Shown here: piece by piece, positions 56,509 to 64,000 of the stretch
How the letters are laid out: each line of letters starts with the position of its first letter
Position numbering within the stretch: position 1 is the stretch's first letter
Source of the DNA: DATHTC01 sp035456465
GTDB lineage: Bacteria > Actinomycetota > Thermoleophilia > Gaiellales > Gaiellaceae
Length of the DNA stretch: 64,000 bases
Direction: 5' to 3'
Assembly (NCBI GenBank): GCA_035456465.1
Contig: DATIDD010000043.1
Span: 24,146 to 88,145 of the forward strand
Made by a program: the position numbers and the translations under genes
Notes under the pieces: generated by a model
The model's input: only the letters and a program-made list of their open reading frames with translations
What the model was told of the DNA's origin: nothing
Database searches by the model: none

Positions 56509-57048
56509 CCGTCGGACCTCCGTCCGGACCGACGCTAGCGCCGCCGGCGCCGACGTGACATCAGCGAATCCCCGCAACGGCGCGGTCGCCGTCGCCCCCG
56601 AATCCGTCCGTCCGGCCAGTGGCGGTCGCCACGTCGTCGGCGCAGAATCCGGGTCCGGGAGCCGAGGCGCGTCGCGTTGAAGCCGCACTGAGGGGTGGAG
56701 CCGGACAGGCGGCAACTGGCCCACCTACCCGACGCGCCTCCGCTTCCGAGCTCAGGGCGCCGCGGCGAGCTTGCGGCCCAGCCCACGCGGCGCCCCTTTC
56801 GAGGATCGCACCTCGCCGGGCCCGTTCCCACTCGTCGGGCGGACGGGTTCGTATCCCCCGTTGGAGGGATGCCCGGCCCCCGTCCGGGTGCCGTAGGCTG
56901 GCGCCCGAGGCGGTCGAGCACGACGTGATGCGGCAACGTCGGGTTCCCGCCTCGATCTCTTCGCGGGGACCTCGCCGTCGGGGGAGGCTCTCCCCGCCGT
57001 TTCTCCGGCGCACACCGCCGGGAGGGCTGTCATGCTCCCTCCGGGTCC
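56509..57048. other. 540-base intergenic region without a supported gene
   Basis: Frames across this stretch are all low-complexity Arg/Pro/Ser-rich shadows. One notable element is a near-perfect dyad ATCCCCC / GAGGGAT around 56854-56871, which could be an operator or terminator. It must hold divergent promoters for the zinc-ribbon/DUF1918 pair and the small plus-strand gene at 57049, but I see no convincing -10/-35 pair. Confidence 0.5.
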
Positions 57049-57255
57049 GTGCGCGAGCCCGACGACAACCACCGCAGTCGCCTCGCAGCAGACGTTCGCG
57101 TCGGCTCGCTCGAGTGTGTCGAGTGCGGCCGCGTCGAGACCGCCGCCGCCGCGGGCTGGAAGGCGTACGTCGCCGACGGGCACGAGTTCCCGGCCTCCGA
57201 GGTGCTCGTCTACTGCCCCGGCTGCGCCGAGCGCGAGTTCGGCGACCCGGGCTAG
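57049..57255 (+). CDS. Small zinc-ribbon hypothetical protein
   Basis: A 68-residue protein from GTG 57049. Two Cys pairs form a probable zinc ribbon: LECVECGRVE near residue 20 and VYCPGCAEREFG near the C-terminus, with AAAGWKAYVADG between them. Small proteins with this CxxC...CPxCAxREF pattern are widespread in high-GC actinobacteria; function unknown. Its convergent neighbour is arsM. Confidence 0.72.
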   Translation: MREPDDNHRSRLAADVRVGSLECVECGRVETAAAAGWKAYVADGHEFPASEVLVYCPGCAEREFGDPG

Positions 57256-57292
57256 CGCGCCGCCCCGACAGCCGGGGGTGGGACATGCCGCC

Positions 57293-58111
57293 TCAGCAGC
57301 ACGACGGGGCCGGCCCCGTGACCGGAAGCGGCGTCGTCACCCGTGCGGGGGCGTCCGCGGGCTTGCGTGCCCTCACGATCGCGGCGTGCATGCCGTCCCC
57401 GACCTCGTGGGTGAACTCGACCGCGACCTGCTCGAGGCCGGCTGCGGCGAGGGCCGCCTCGTACTCGCCCTTCGACAGCGCCCCGGCGATGCAGCCGACG
57501 TACGAGCCGCGCTCGGCGCGCTCCGCGGGCGTGAGCCGGTCCTCGGCGACGATGTCGGAGATGCCGACCCGGCCGCCCGGCTTCAGCACGCGCGCGAGCT
57601 CCGCGAACACGGCGGGCTTGTCGGCCGAGAGGTTGACGACGCAGTTGGAGATCACGACGTCGACCGAGTCGGCGGGCAGCGGCACGTCCTCGATCAGGCC
57701 TCGGAGGAAGATCGCGTTGCGGACGCCTGCCTCCTGGGCGTTGCGGCGCGCGAGCGCGAGCATCTCCTCCGTCATGTCGAGCCCGTAGGCGATCCCGGTG
57801 GGCCCGACGCGGCGGGCCGAGAGGAGCACGTCGATACCGCCGCCCGAGCCGAGGTCGAGGACCGTCTCGCCCTCGCGCAGCTCCGCGACGGCCGTCGGAT
57901 TCCCGCAGCCGAGGCTCGCGAGCGTGGCCGCGGCGGGGAGCTCGGCCTGCTCGGTGGCGGAGTAGAGCGCGGCGCCGCCGTCGCCGGTGCAGCAGCCGTC
58001 ACCGCCGCAGCAACCGGCGTCGCCGGCGCGCGTCGCGGCCTCCGCGTAGTGGCTGCGGACCTCTTCGCGTACGCGCTCGGTGGTCGAGTGGGTGTCGGTG
58101 GTCGTCGTCAT
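57293..58111 (-). CDS. arsM: Arsenite S-adenosylmethionine methyltransferase
   Basis: A 272-residue SAM-dependent enzyme that methylates As(III) to methylated, partly volatile forms. SAM motif I VLDLGSGGGIDVLL is near residue 90. The three arsenic-binding Cys are present in SLGCGNPTAVAEL, ISNCVVNLSADK and YVGCIAGAL. The N-terminus is extra Cys-rich (GCCGGDGCC), and the C-terminus ends PSCC. ATG 58109-58111 overlaps the arsR stop (TGATG); an ATG three codons upstream is possible. Co-regulated with arsR. Confidence 0.94.
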   Translation of the reverse strand: MTTTTDTHSTTERVREEVRSHYAEAATRAGDAGCCGGDGCCTGDGGAALYSATEQAELPAAATLASLGCGNPTAVAELREGETVLDLGSGGGIDVLLSARRVGPTGIAYGLDMTEEMLALARRNAQEAGVRNAIFLRGLIEDVPLPADSVDVVISNCVVNLSADKPAVFAELARVLKPGGRVGISDIVAEDRLTPAERAERGSYVGCIAGALSKGEYEAALAAAGLEQVAVEFTHEVGDGMHAAIVRARKPADAPARVTTPLPVTGPAPSCC

Positions 58112-58452
58112 CAGCAGCATCCCTCCAGGTCGGCGACGAGCGCGAGCCGGGCCACGGCCTCGCGGTCGATCGAGAAGTACGCCCAGCGCCCGCGCTGCTC
58201 GCGCTGGAGCAGCCCGGCGTCGACGAGACGCTTGAGGTGGTGGCTGACGGTCGGCTGCGCGAGCCCGAGCGGCTCGTAGAGGTCGCAGGCGCAGACCGCG
58301 CCGCCGTGGCGCGCGATCGTGTTGACGATCTTCACCCGCGCCGGGTCGCCGAGCGCCTTGAACAGCTCCGCGGTCGCCTCGGCCTCGTCGTCGGAGAGGG
58401 TCGGCGAGGCGAGCGGGGCGCAGCAGCTGATCGGTGCGAGCTCGAGCTTCAT
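58111..58452 (-). CDS. arsR: ArsR/SmtB-family arsenite-responsive repressor
   Basis: A 113-residue winged-helix repressor. The HTH reads LGLAQPTVSHHLKRLVDAGLL. A metalloid site in the alpha-3 region is suggested by AVCACDLYEPL (like ELCVCDL of classical ArsR), with further Cys pairs at the N-terminus (ISCCAP) and C-terminus (LEGCC). ATG 58450-58452 lies at the edge of the operator repeats and about eight bases from the predicted transcription start, so the mRNA is nearly leaderless. It controls itself and arsM. Confidence 0.94.
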   Translation of the reverse strand: MKLELAPISCCAPLASPTLSDDEAEATAELFKALGDPARVKIVNTIARHGGAVCACDLYEPLGLAQPTVSHHLKRLVDAGLLQREQRGRWAYFSIDREAVARLALVADLEGCC

Positions 58453-58494
58453 ATCGATCTACGTCAATAGTATCGATGTACGTCGATATGTCAA
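58452..58494 (-). promoter_or_regulatory. arsR-arsM promoter with tandem ArsR operator repeats
   Basis: On the minus strand, consensus -35 TTGACA (58494-58489) and -10-like TACTAT (58472-58467) are 16 bases apart. Two 18-base direct repeats, TATCGATCTACGTCAATA (58452-58469) and TATCGATGTACGTCGATA (58471-58488), differ at two positions and cover the spacer, the -10 and the start region. This is one of the few AT-rich spots in the window. Confidence 0.75.
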
Positions 58495-58534
58495 GCCCGG
58501 CCGGCCTCGAGCCCGAAGCGTCTCCGCACGGCTG

Positions 58535-59425
58535 CTAGATCGAGCCGGAGAAGGTGTCGCAGGCCGCCGGACGACCCTGCTCGTAGCCCCGCGAGAACCA
58601 GCGGCGCCGCTGCTCGGAGGAGCCGTGCGTCCACGTCTCCGGCGTGACCTGGCCCTGCGTCTGCTCCTGGATGCGGTCGTCCCCGATCGCGGTCGCGGCG
58701 TCGAGACCCTCGTTGATGTCCGCCTGCGTCAGCTCCTCGAGCAGCCCGGTCTCGACCGCGTTGGCCGCCCACACGCCGGCGTAGCAGTCCGCCTGCAGCT
58801 CCGAGCGGACGGCGCGGCTCTCCGGCCCTTGCCGGTCGTTGCCGATCGCGTCGAGCACGCCGAGCCGGTTCTGGACGTGGTGGCCGTACTCGTGGGCGAT
58901 CACGTACGCCTGCGCGAACGGCCCGCCGCCGGCCCCGAAGCGCGACTGCAGCTCGTCGAAGAACCCGAGGTCGATGTAGACGAGCTGATCGCGCGGGCAG
59001 TAGAACGGGCCCACCTGGGAGCTCGCGAGGCCGCAGCCCGTCTGCACCTGGTCGGTGAAGAAGACGGTGTCGACGTACGGGTACTTCCGGTTGCTGCTCG
59101 TGAACACGCCGTCCCAGAACTTCTGGACGCTGTTGACGACGCCGACGATGCGGCAGTCCTGGCGCTCGTTCGCCTGCGCGCCGGTCTGACACTCCTGCGA
59201 GATCTCGCTCGGCGTGTCGCCCTGGCCGACCGACTGCTCGTCGAGCGGCGCGAGTTGGCCGCCCAGGCCGCCGCCACCGCCGAGCAGCGAGACGAGGAGG
59301 TAGATCACGAGCGCCGCGAGCCCGACGCCGCCGCCGCCGACCGCGAGCCCGCCGCCGCCGACACGGCGGCCGCGGACGTCCGTCACCTGGCCGGTGTCGA
59401 GGCGTGCTCCTCGGCGGAATCGCAC
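58535..59425 (-). CDS. Membrane-anchored neutral zinc metallopeptidase (YpfJ-like)
   Basis: A 296-residue protein with one N-terminal membrane segment (LAALVIYLLVSLLGG, about residues 36-50) and a Gly-rich linker. The extracytoplasmic domain carries the zinc-binding HExxH as YVIAHEYGHHVQNRLG (about 177-186) with a downstream ELQADCYAGVWA Glu. Cys pairs (QECQTG, RQDCRIVG, GCGLA, YCPRD) suggest disulfides. GTG start at 59423-59425. Known as the KPN_02809/YpfJ family of unknown substrate. It is followed 43 bases later by the arsR promoter region. Confidence 0.88.
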   Translation of the reverse strand: MRFRRGARLDTGQVTDVRGRRVGGGGLAVGGGGVGLAALVIYLLVSLLGGGGGLGGQLAPLDEQSVGQGDTPSEISQECQTGAQANERQDCRIVGVVNSVQKFWDGVFTSSNRKYPYVDTVFFTDQVQTGCGLASSQVGPFYCPRDQLVYIDLGFFDELQSRFGAGGGPFAQAYVIAHEYGHHVQNRLGVLDAIGNDRQGPESRAVRSELQADCYAGVWAANAVETGLLEELTQADINEGLDAATAIGDDRIQEQTQGQVTPETWTHGSSEQRRRWFSRGYEQGRPAACDTFSGSI

Positions 59426-59680
59426 GGCGCGTGTCTACCAGACTCTCGCGCCCGGAAACCGGAGCGGTCGTCCGGGGACCGTCACCGGGCCACGCCCCGT
59501 CGGGGCGGAGCCGCCGTGCCGGAAGCGTGTCGACGATCCACAGCCCCGGACAGCAGCCTACTCGCCGCAGAATCGGATGCGTCCCGTTGCCGGGCAGCGT
59601 CGTGTGGCGGTGGGAAAGCCGCACGCCGTGTCGGCCGCGGCGCGGATGCCACCGCCGCCCACTCGGTCGAGGCTGGTGGC

Positions 59681-62392
59681 ATGAGCCGCGGCCTCGGCAC
59701 CGACGAGGCCAGGCGGCGCCTGGCCGAGCACGGGCCCAACGTGCTCGCCGAGCCGCCGAGGCCGTCGCGCCTCGGCCGTTTCGCCGCGAACCTCGTCCAC
59801 CTGTTCGCGCTCCTGCTCTGGGGCGGCGCGGTGCTCGCCTTCGTCGCGGGCATGCCGGAGCTGAGCATCGCGATCGTGGTCGTCGTCCTCGTCAACGCGT
59901 TCTTCGCCTTCGCGCAGGAGTACCGGGCGGAGCGCGCGAGCGACGCCCTCCGCCGGATGCTCCCGCAGACGGCGCGGGTGCGGCGCGACGGCGTCGCCGT
60001 GGTGGTGCCGGCGGAGGAGCTCGTCCCCGGCGACGTCGTCCTGCTCGAGCCCGGCGACCGCGTGAGCGCCGACGCGAACGTGCTCGTGCGGCACGACCTG
60101 CGGGTCGACCAGTCGACGCTGACCGGCGAGTCGCGGCCCGTCGACCCCGCCGACCGGGTCCGCATGGGGACGCACGTGGCGCGGGGAACGGCCGAGGTCG
60201 AGGTCACCGCGACCGGGATGGCGACCGAGTTCGGGCGCATCGCGGAGCTCGCGCAGCGGGTCGACGAGGGGAAGAGTCCGCTCGAGCGGGAGATCGACCA
60301 CGTGACGCGGATCGTCGCGGTGCTCGTGCTCGCGCTCGGCGTCGTGTTCTTCGTCGTCGCCGGCTGGCTCGGGATGGGCCTCACCGAACGGTTCGTCTTC
60401 ACGATCGGCGTGATGGTCGCCAACGTGCCGGAGGGGCTGCTGCCGACCGTGACCCTGTCGCTCGGTCTCGCCACGCAGCGGATGGCCCGGCGTCACGCGC
60501 TCGTCCGTCGCCTGTCGTCGGTCGAGACGCTCGGGGAGACGACCGTCATCTGCACCGACAAGACCGGGACGCTGACCGAGAACGAGCTGACGGTCGAGCG
60601 CCTGTGGACGCCGCGCCTCGGCCACTACGACGTCGAGGGCGCCGGCTACGAGCCGTTCGGCCGCTTCCTCCGCGACGGCCTCCCGGCCGACCCGCGACCG
60701 TTGCGCCCGCTGTTGCGCACCTGCCTCCTCTGCAACGACGCCCGCGTCGCCCACGGCGAGGTGGTGGGCGACCCGACCGAGGGCGCGCTCGTCGTCCTCG
60801 CCGAGAAGGGCGGGCTTCGCCACGCCCGCGAGGTCGCGCTGCGACCCCGGATCGACGAGATCCCGTTCGACTCCGAGCGGAAGCGGATGACGACGATCCA
60901 CACCGTCCGCGGCCGCCGGGTCGCGTACGTGAAGGGCGCCGCCGAGGTGATCGTGCCGCGGACGACGTCGCCGCCCGAGGAGCGCGCGCAGGCGCTCGTC
61001 GCAGCCGAGGAGATGGAGAAGGGGGCGCTGCGGGTGCTCGCCGTCGCCTCCCGGGAGCTGCCCGAAGGCGTCGTCGACCCCGACGAGGTCGAGACGGAGC
61101 TCGAGCTCCTCGGCGTCGTCGGGATGCTCGACCCGCCGCGGCCCGAGGTCCCCGCGGCCGTCGCGAGCTGCCGTCGCGCCGGGATCCGGATCGTGATGGT
61201 CACCGGGGACAGCGGCTGGACGGCGGAGGCGGTCGCGCGCCGGATCGGGCTCGTCGACCACAGGCGGGTCGTCGGCCCGCAGGCGGACGTCCACGGCCGC
61301 CGCGAGGTGCAGGTGCTGGGGCCGCGGACGGTCGACCGGCTCGACGACGCCGAGCTCGCGCGGATCCTCCGCGACCACGACGTGATCTTCGCGCGCATCG
61401 ACCCGGAGCAGAAGCTCCGGCTCGCGAGGATCCTCCGCGCCGGCGGAGAGGTCGTCGCGATGACCGGCGACGGCGTCAACGACGCCCCGGCGCTGCGCGA
61501 GGCCGACATCGGCGTGGCGATGGGCAAGGGCGGCACCGACGTGGCCCGGGAGACGGCCGACATGGTGCTGCTGGACGACAACTTCGCCTCGATCGTCGCC
61601 GCCGTCGAGGAGGGCCGGGCGGTGTTCGACAACATCCGCCGGTTCGCCCTCTACCACTTCGCCTCGAACGTCGCCGAGCTCGTCCCGTTCCTCGTCTGGG
61701 GCCTCTCCGGCGGCCGCGTGCCGCTGCCACTCGTGGTGATGCAGGTGCTCGCGATCGACCTCGGGACGGACATGCTCCCCGCGATCGCCCTCGGCACCGA
61801 GAAGGCCGAGCCCGGGACGATGCAGCGGCCGCCGCGGCCGCGCGAGGAGCGTCTGCTGTCGCCGCGCGTCCTCGCCCGCGTGTACGGCTGGGTCGGGTTG
61901 TGGGAGGCGCTCGCAGGGATGTCCAGCTTCTTCGTCGGATACCTGCTCGGAGGCTGGCGGCCGGGACAGTCGCTGCCTTCCGCCGGGCCGCTCTACGTCG
62001 AGGCCACGACGATGACGCAGACGGGCATCGTGATGGGACAGGTCGGCGCGGGGATGGCGATGCGGACGAGCCGCCGTTCCGTCTTCTCCGTGGGGCTCCT
62101 CTCGAACCGGTTCCTCCTCGCCGGGATCGCCTTCGAGCTGGCGCTCGCGGCGTGCCTCATCTACGTGCCGGGACTGAACACGGCGTTCCACCAGAGTCCC
62201 ATCGGCCCCGCGCACTGGGCCTTCCTCGCCATCTGGCCCTTCGTCCTCTTCGGCGCGGAGGAAGCCCGGAAGGCGGTCGTGCGGCGGCGGGCTAGGCGGA
62301 GACCAGCCCGACCGAGCGACCGACACGCTCGAAGGCGGCGACAGCGCGCTGCAGGTGCTCCGGCGTCATCGCCGCCGACGCCTGGAGCCTGA
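59681..62392 (+). CDS. P-type cation ATPase with Na,K-ATPase-like (P2C) signatures
   Basis: A 903-residue P2-type ATPase with ten membrane helices. Actuator TGES (LTGESRPVD), phosphorylation loop CTDKTGTLTENE (Asp near 290), nucleotide-site KGAAE and hinge MTGDGVNDAPAL. Membrane ion-site segments resemble Na,K/H,K-ATPase alpha subunits: M4 ANVPEGLLPTVTLSLGLATQ and M6 IDLGTDMLPAIALGTEKAE, with M5 SNVAELVPFLVW and the C-terminal NRFLLAGIAFELALAACLIY. These are unlike typical Ca2+ or Mg2+ pumps. ATG 59681; the last 33 codons run past the convergent kbl stop, giving a basic tail that may be untranslated in life. Confidence 0.9.
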   Translation: MSRGLGTDEARRRLAEHGPNVLAEPPRPSRLGRFAANLVHLFALLLWGGAVLAFVAGMPELSIAIVVVVLVNAFFAFAQEYRAERASDALRRMLPQTARVRRDGVAVVVPAEELVPGDVVLLEPGDRVSADANVLVRHDLRVDQSTLTGESRPVDPADRVRMGTHVARGTAEVEVTATGMATEFGRIAELAQRVDEGKSPLEREIDHVTRIVAVLVLALGVVFFVVAGWLGMGLTERFVFTIGVMVANVPEGLLPTVTLSLGLATQRMARRHALVRRLSSVETLGETTVICTDKTGTLTENELTVERLWTPRLGHYDVEGAGYEPFGRFLRDGLPADPRPLRPLLRTCLLCNDARVAHGEVVGDPTEGALVVLAEKGGLRHAREVALRPRIDEIPFDSERKRMTTIHTVRGRRVAYVKGAAEVIVPRTTSPPEERAQALVAAEEMEKGALRVLAVASRELPEGVVDPDEVETELELLGVVGMLDPPRPEVPAAVASCRRAGIRIVMVTGDSGWTAEAVARRIGLVDHRRVVGPQADVHGRREVQVLGPRTVDRLDDAELARILRDHDVIFARIDPEQKLRLARILRAGGEVVAMTGDGVNDAPALREADIGVAMGKGGTDVARETADMVLLDDNFASIVAAVEEGRAVFDNIRRFALYHFASNVAELVPFLVWGLSGGRVPLPLVVMQVLAIDLGTDMLPAIALGTEKAEPGTMQRPPRPREERLLSPRVLARVYGWVGLWEALAGMSSFFVGYLLGGWRPGQSLPSAGPLYVEATTMTQTGIVMGQVGAGMAMRTSRRSVFSVGLLSNRFLLAGIAFELALAACLIYVPGLNTAFHQSPIGPAHWAFLAIWPFVLFGAEEARKAVVRRRARRRPARPSDRHARRRRQRAAGAPASSPPTPGA

Positions 62393-63488
62393 CGCGCGCC
62401 GTTCCCTCCGGCACGACCGGGTAGCCGAACCCGGTGACGAACACGCCCTCGTCGAGGAGCCGCTCGGAGAGCTCGATCGCGAACGCGGTCGCGCCGACCA
62501 CGATCGGGACGATCGCGGCCTCGCCGTCGAGCGGCCGGAAGCCGGCCTCCCGGAGGCTCGTGCGGAGGAACTCGGCGTTGGCCCGGAGCCGCTGCACGAG
62601 CCCGGGCTCCGCGCGAAGCTTGCGCACTGCGGCGAGCGCCGAGCAGGCGACCGTCGGCGGCAGCGCGTTGGAGAACAACTGCGGGCGCGACCGCTGGGCG
62701 AGCAGGTCGCAGACCTCGCGCGAGGCGGCGACGTACCCGCCGGCGGCACCGCCGAGCGCCTTGCCCAGCGTGCCCGTGACGACGTCGACCTGCCCGAGCG
62801 CCCCGAAGTGCTCGGCGACGCCACGGCCGGTCGCTCCCATCACGCCGACGGCGTGCGAGTCGTCGACGACGACGACGGCGTCGTGCGCACGCGCGAGCTC
62901 CAGGATGTCGGGAAGCCGGCAGACGTCGCCCTCCATCGAGAACACGCCGTCGGTGATCACGAGCTTCCGCTGTGCGCGCTCGCACGAGCGCAACGCCTCG
63001 CGCAGCGCGCCCATGTCCGAGTGCGGGTAGATCACCTTGCGGGCGGGACGGGCCAGCCGGATCGCGTCGACGATGCTCGCGTGGTTCAGCTCGTCCGAGA
63101 GGATCACCGTCCGCTCGTCGGTGAGCGTCGGGATCGCGGCCTCGTTCGCGTTCCAGCAGGAGACGTAGGTGAGCGCCGCCTGGGTGCCCGAGAACGAGGC
63201 GAGCTCCTGCTCCAGCTCGAGGTGCGCCGCGAACGTGCCGCAGATGAAGCGAACCGACGCGGTGCCGGCGCCGTAGCGGCGCAGCCCCTCGATCCCGGCC
63301 TGCACGACGTCGGGGTCGGAGGCGAGGCCGAGGTAGTCGTTCGACGAGAGCACGAGCACCTCGCCGCGGCCGGCCATGCGCACGACGGGGCCCTGCGGCG
63401 ACTCGAGCGTCAGGAAGCGCTTGTACGTCCGGGCCTCACGAAGCGTGTCGAGCTCCGCGCCGAGCTGCTCGTTCAGCACCACGTTCAT
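62292..63488 (-). CDS. kbl: Glycine C-acetyltransferase (2-amino-3-ketobutyrate CoA ligase)
   Basis: A 398-residue fold-type I PLP enzyme that splits 2-amino-3-ketobutyrate with CoA into glycine and acetyl-CoA. Landmarks: LSSNDYLGLASDPDV, CNANEA-like SCWNANEAAIPTL, VVVDDSHAVGVMG and the PLP Lys in VTGTLGKALGGAAGG (about residue 240). ATG 63486-63488 overlaps the tdh stop (ATGA). The alpha-oxoamine synthase family also includes KAPA and aminolevulinate synthases, but the tdh partner makes the Kbl assignment strong. Confidence 0.93.
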   Translation of the reverse strand: MNVVLNEQLGAELDTLREARTYKRFLTLESPQGPVVRMAGRGEVLVLSSNDYLGLASDPDVVQAGIEGLRRYGAGTASVRFICGTFAAHLELEQELASFSGTQAALTYVSCWNANEAAIPTLTDERTVILSDELNHASIVDAIRLARPARKVIYPHSDMGALREALRSCERAQRKLVITDGVFSMEGDVCRLPDILELARAHDAVVVVDDSHAVGVMGATGRGVAEHFGALGQVDVVTGTLGKALGGAAGGYVAASREVCDLLAQRSRPQLFSNALPPTVACSALAAVRKLRAEPGLVQRLRANAEFLRTSLREAGFRPLDGEAAIVPIVVGATAFAIELSERLLDEGVFVTGFGYPVVPEGTARVRLQASAAMTPEHLQRAVAAFERVGRSVGLVSA

Positions 63489-64000
63489 GGGGTCGCTCCG
63501 TTCGGTCGCAGGACGATCTTGCAGGCCTCCCCAGAGTCGAGCAGAGCGAACGCCTCCTCGTAGCGCTCGAGCGGAAGCTCCGAGGTGATGAGCGGCCGCA
63601 GGTCGACGACTCCGTGCTCGAGGAGCCAGCGGGTGGTGTACCACGTCTCCCAGATCTCCCGGCCGTTGACGGCGGTCACCGTCAGGTTCTTGAAGATGAG
63701 CGACTCGGCGATGTCGATGGTCGCGGGACGAGCCGGAATCCCGAAGAGAACGACGTTGCCGCCGTGCCGGACGATCCCGAACGCGTCCTCGATCGCCTTG
63801 AGCGCCCCCGACATCTCGAAGACGACGCCCATCCCCACGCCCTCGTTCTGCTCGGCGAACCAGGCCGGGACGTCCTCGACCTCGTCCACGTTCACGACCG
63901 CGTCGGCGCCGAGCTTCCGAGCGAGGTCGAGGCGAAAGGAGACGTGATCGGAGGCGAGCAGTCGTCCCGCGCCGAAGGCCCGCGCGATCGCGATCGTGAA
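63485..64000 (-). CDS. tdh: L-threonine 3-dehydrogenase, C-terminal part
   Basis: The gene enters from the right edge, and 171 codons plus stop are visible. The zinc-dependent alcohol dehydrogenase fold is clear: the visible part begins in the NAD domain (IARAFGAGRLLASD, KLGADAVVNVDE) and continues GMGVVFEMSGALKAIED, GGNVVLFGIPA and TAVNGREIWETWYTTRWLL, characteristic of threonine dehydrogenase, ending EEAFALLDSGEACKIVL. It oxidises threonine to 2-amino-3-ketobutyrate, which the coupled kbl product cleaves. Confidence 0.92.
   Translation of the reverse strand, partial: FTIAIARAFGAGRLLASDHVSFRLDLARKLGADAVVNVDEVEDVPAWFAEQNEGVGMGVVFEMSGALKAIEDAFGIVRHGGNVVLFGIPARPATIDIAESLIFKNLTVTAVNGREIWETWYTTRWLLEHGVVDLRPLITSELPLERYEEAFALLDSGEACKIVLRPNGATP

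Noticed and set aside
1..64000. CRISPR arrays, insertion sequences or riboswitches
   Set aside because: No regularly spaced repeats, no transposase frame and no conserved riboswitch core were seen on either strand.

Overview
The window is a very GC-rich stretch (GC-ending codons almost throughout) with dense, mostly operonic genes, many GTG starts, frequent 4-base ATGA or GTGA overlaps and several promoters placed so that the start codon is the first transcribed base. Together with an ATP-type PEP carboxykinase, an F420/LLM-type oxidoreductase, DUF1918 and many catabolic and ABC-transport genes, this suggests a soil-type high-GC actinobacterium, perhaps of the Thermoleophilia/Gaiellales sort. 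The lineage is inferred from style and gene content only.

Layout. 1-8653: cyclic-amide/pyrimidine-type catabolism: an ABC ATPase fragment, a dihydropyrimidinase/hydantoinase, an NMT1/THI5-like ABC importer with two permeases, a PadR regulator pair, an N-carbamoyl amino acid/allantoate amidohydrolase and a PEP-mutase/isocitrate-lyase-type enzyme. 8654-24321: an MFS carrier with two dyad operators, a FadR-type GntR regulator, a 3-hydroxyisobutyrate-dehydrogenase-like enzyme, a 2-oxoacid dehydrogenase E1alpha-E1beta-(M24)-E2 operon, an aldehyde dehydrogenase, a complete branched-chain-type ABC importer with permease and ATPase fused, a DMT exporter and an amidohydrolase. 24324-25277: two AhpD/carboxymuconolactone-decarboxylase-like genes in inverted orientation. 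One has an in-frame UGA exactly at the second Cys of the CxxC motif, followed by a SECIS-like hairpin. 25295-33512: an FAD oxidoreductase, an alpha/beta hydrolase like 2,6-dihydroxypseudooxynicotine hydrolase, a metal-ligand-less M24 protein, a Gfo/Idh oxidoreductase and a three-subunit molybdenum hydroxylase; this looks like an N-heterocycle or aromatic degradation module. 33544-40387: a hypothetical protein, a hydratase, a cupin, a second HIBADH-like enzyme, pckA, an LLM oxidoreductase, a membrane protein and a cell-wall amidase.

40388-42520: tRNA-Cys followed by an integrase C-terminal remnant, a degenerate SGNH lipoprotein and a truncated secreted protein: a decayed integration site. 43061-53670: a beta-glucoside/oligosaccharide locus: GH1, a five-gene peptide/oligosaccharide ABC importer, a clan GH-A hydrolase and a LacI regulator, with three related CCGG-centred operators. 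53703-56508: an ECF sigma, its zinc anti-sigma and a partner protein, a LuxR protein with a degenerate receiver, and DUF1918/zinc-ribbon genes. 57049-64000: a zinc-ribbon protein, arsM-arsR with tandem operator repeats, a zinc metallopeptidase, a P-type ATPase with Na,K-ATPase-like signatures, and kbl-tdh for threonine catabolism.

The observation most worth following is the candidate AhpD-like selenoprotein at 24699-25277.
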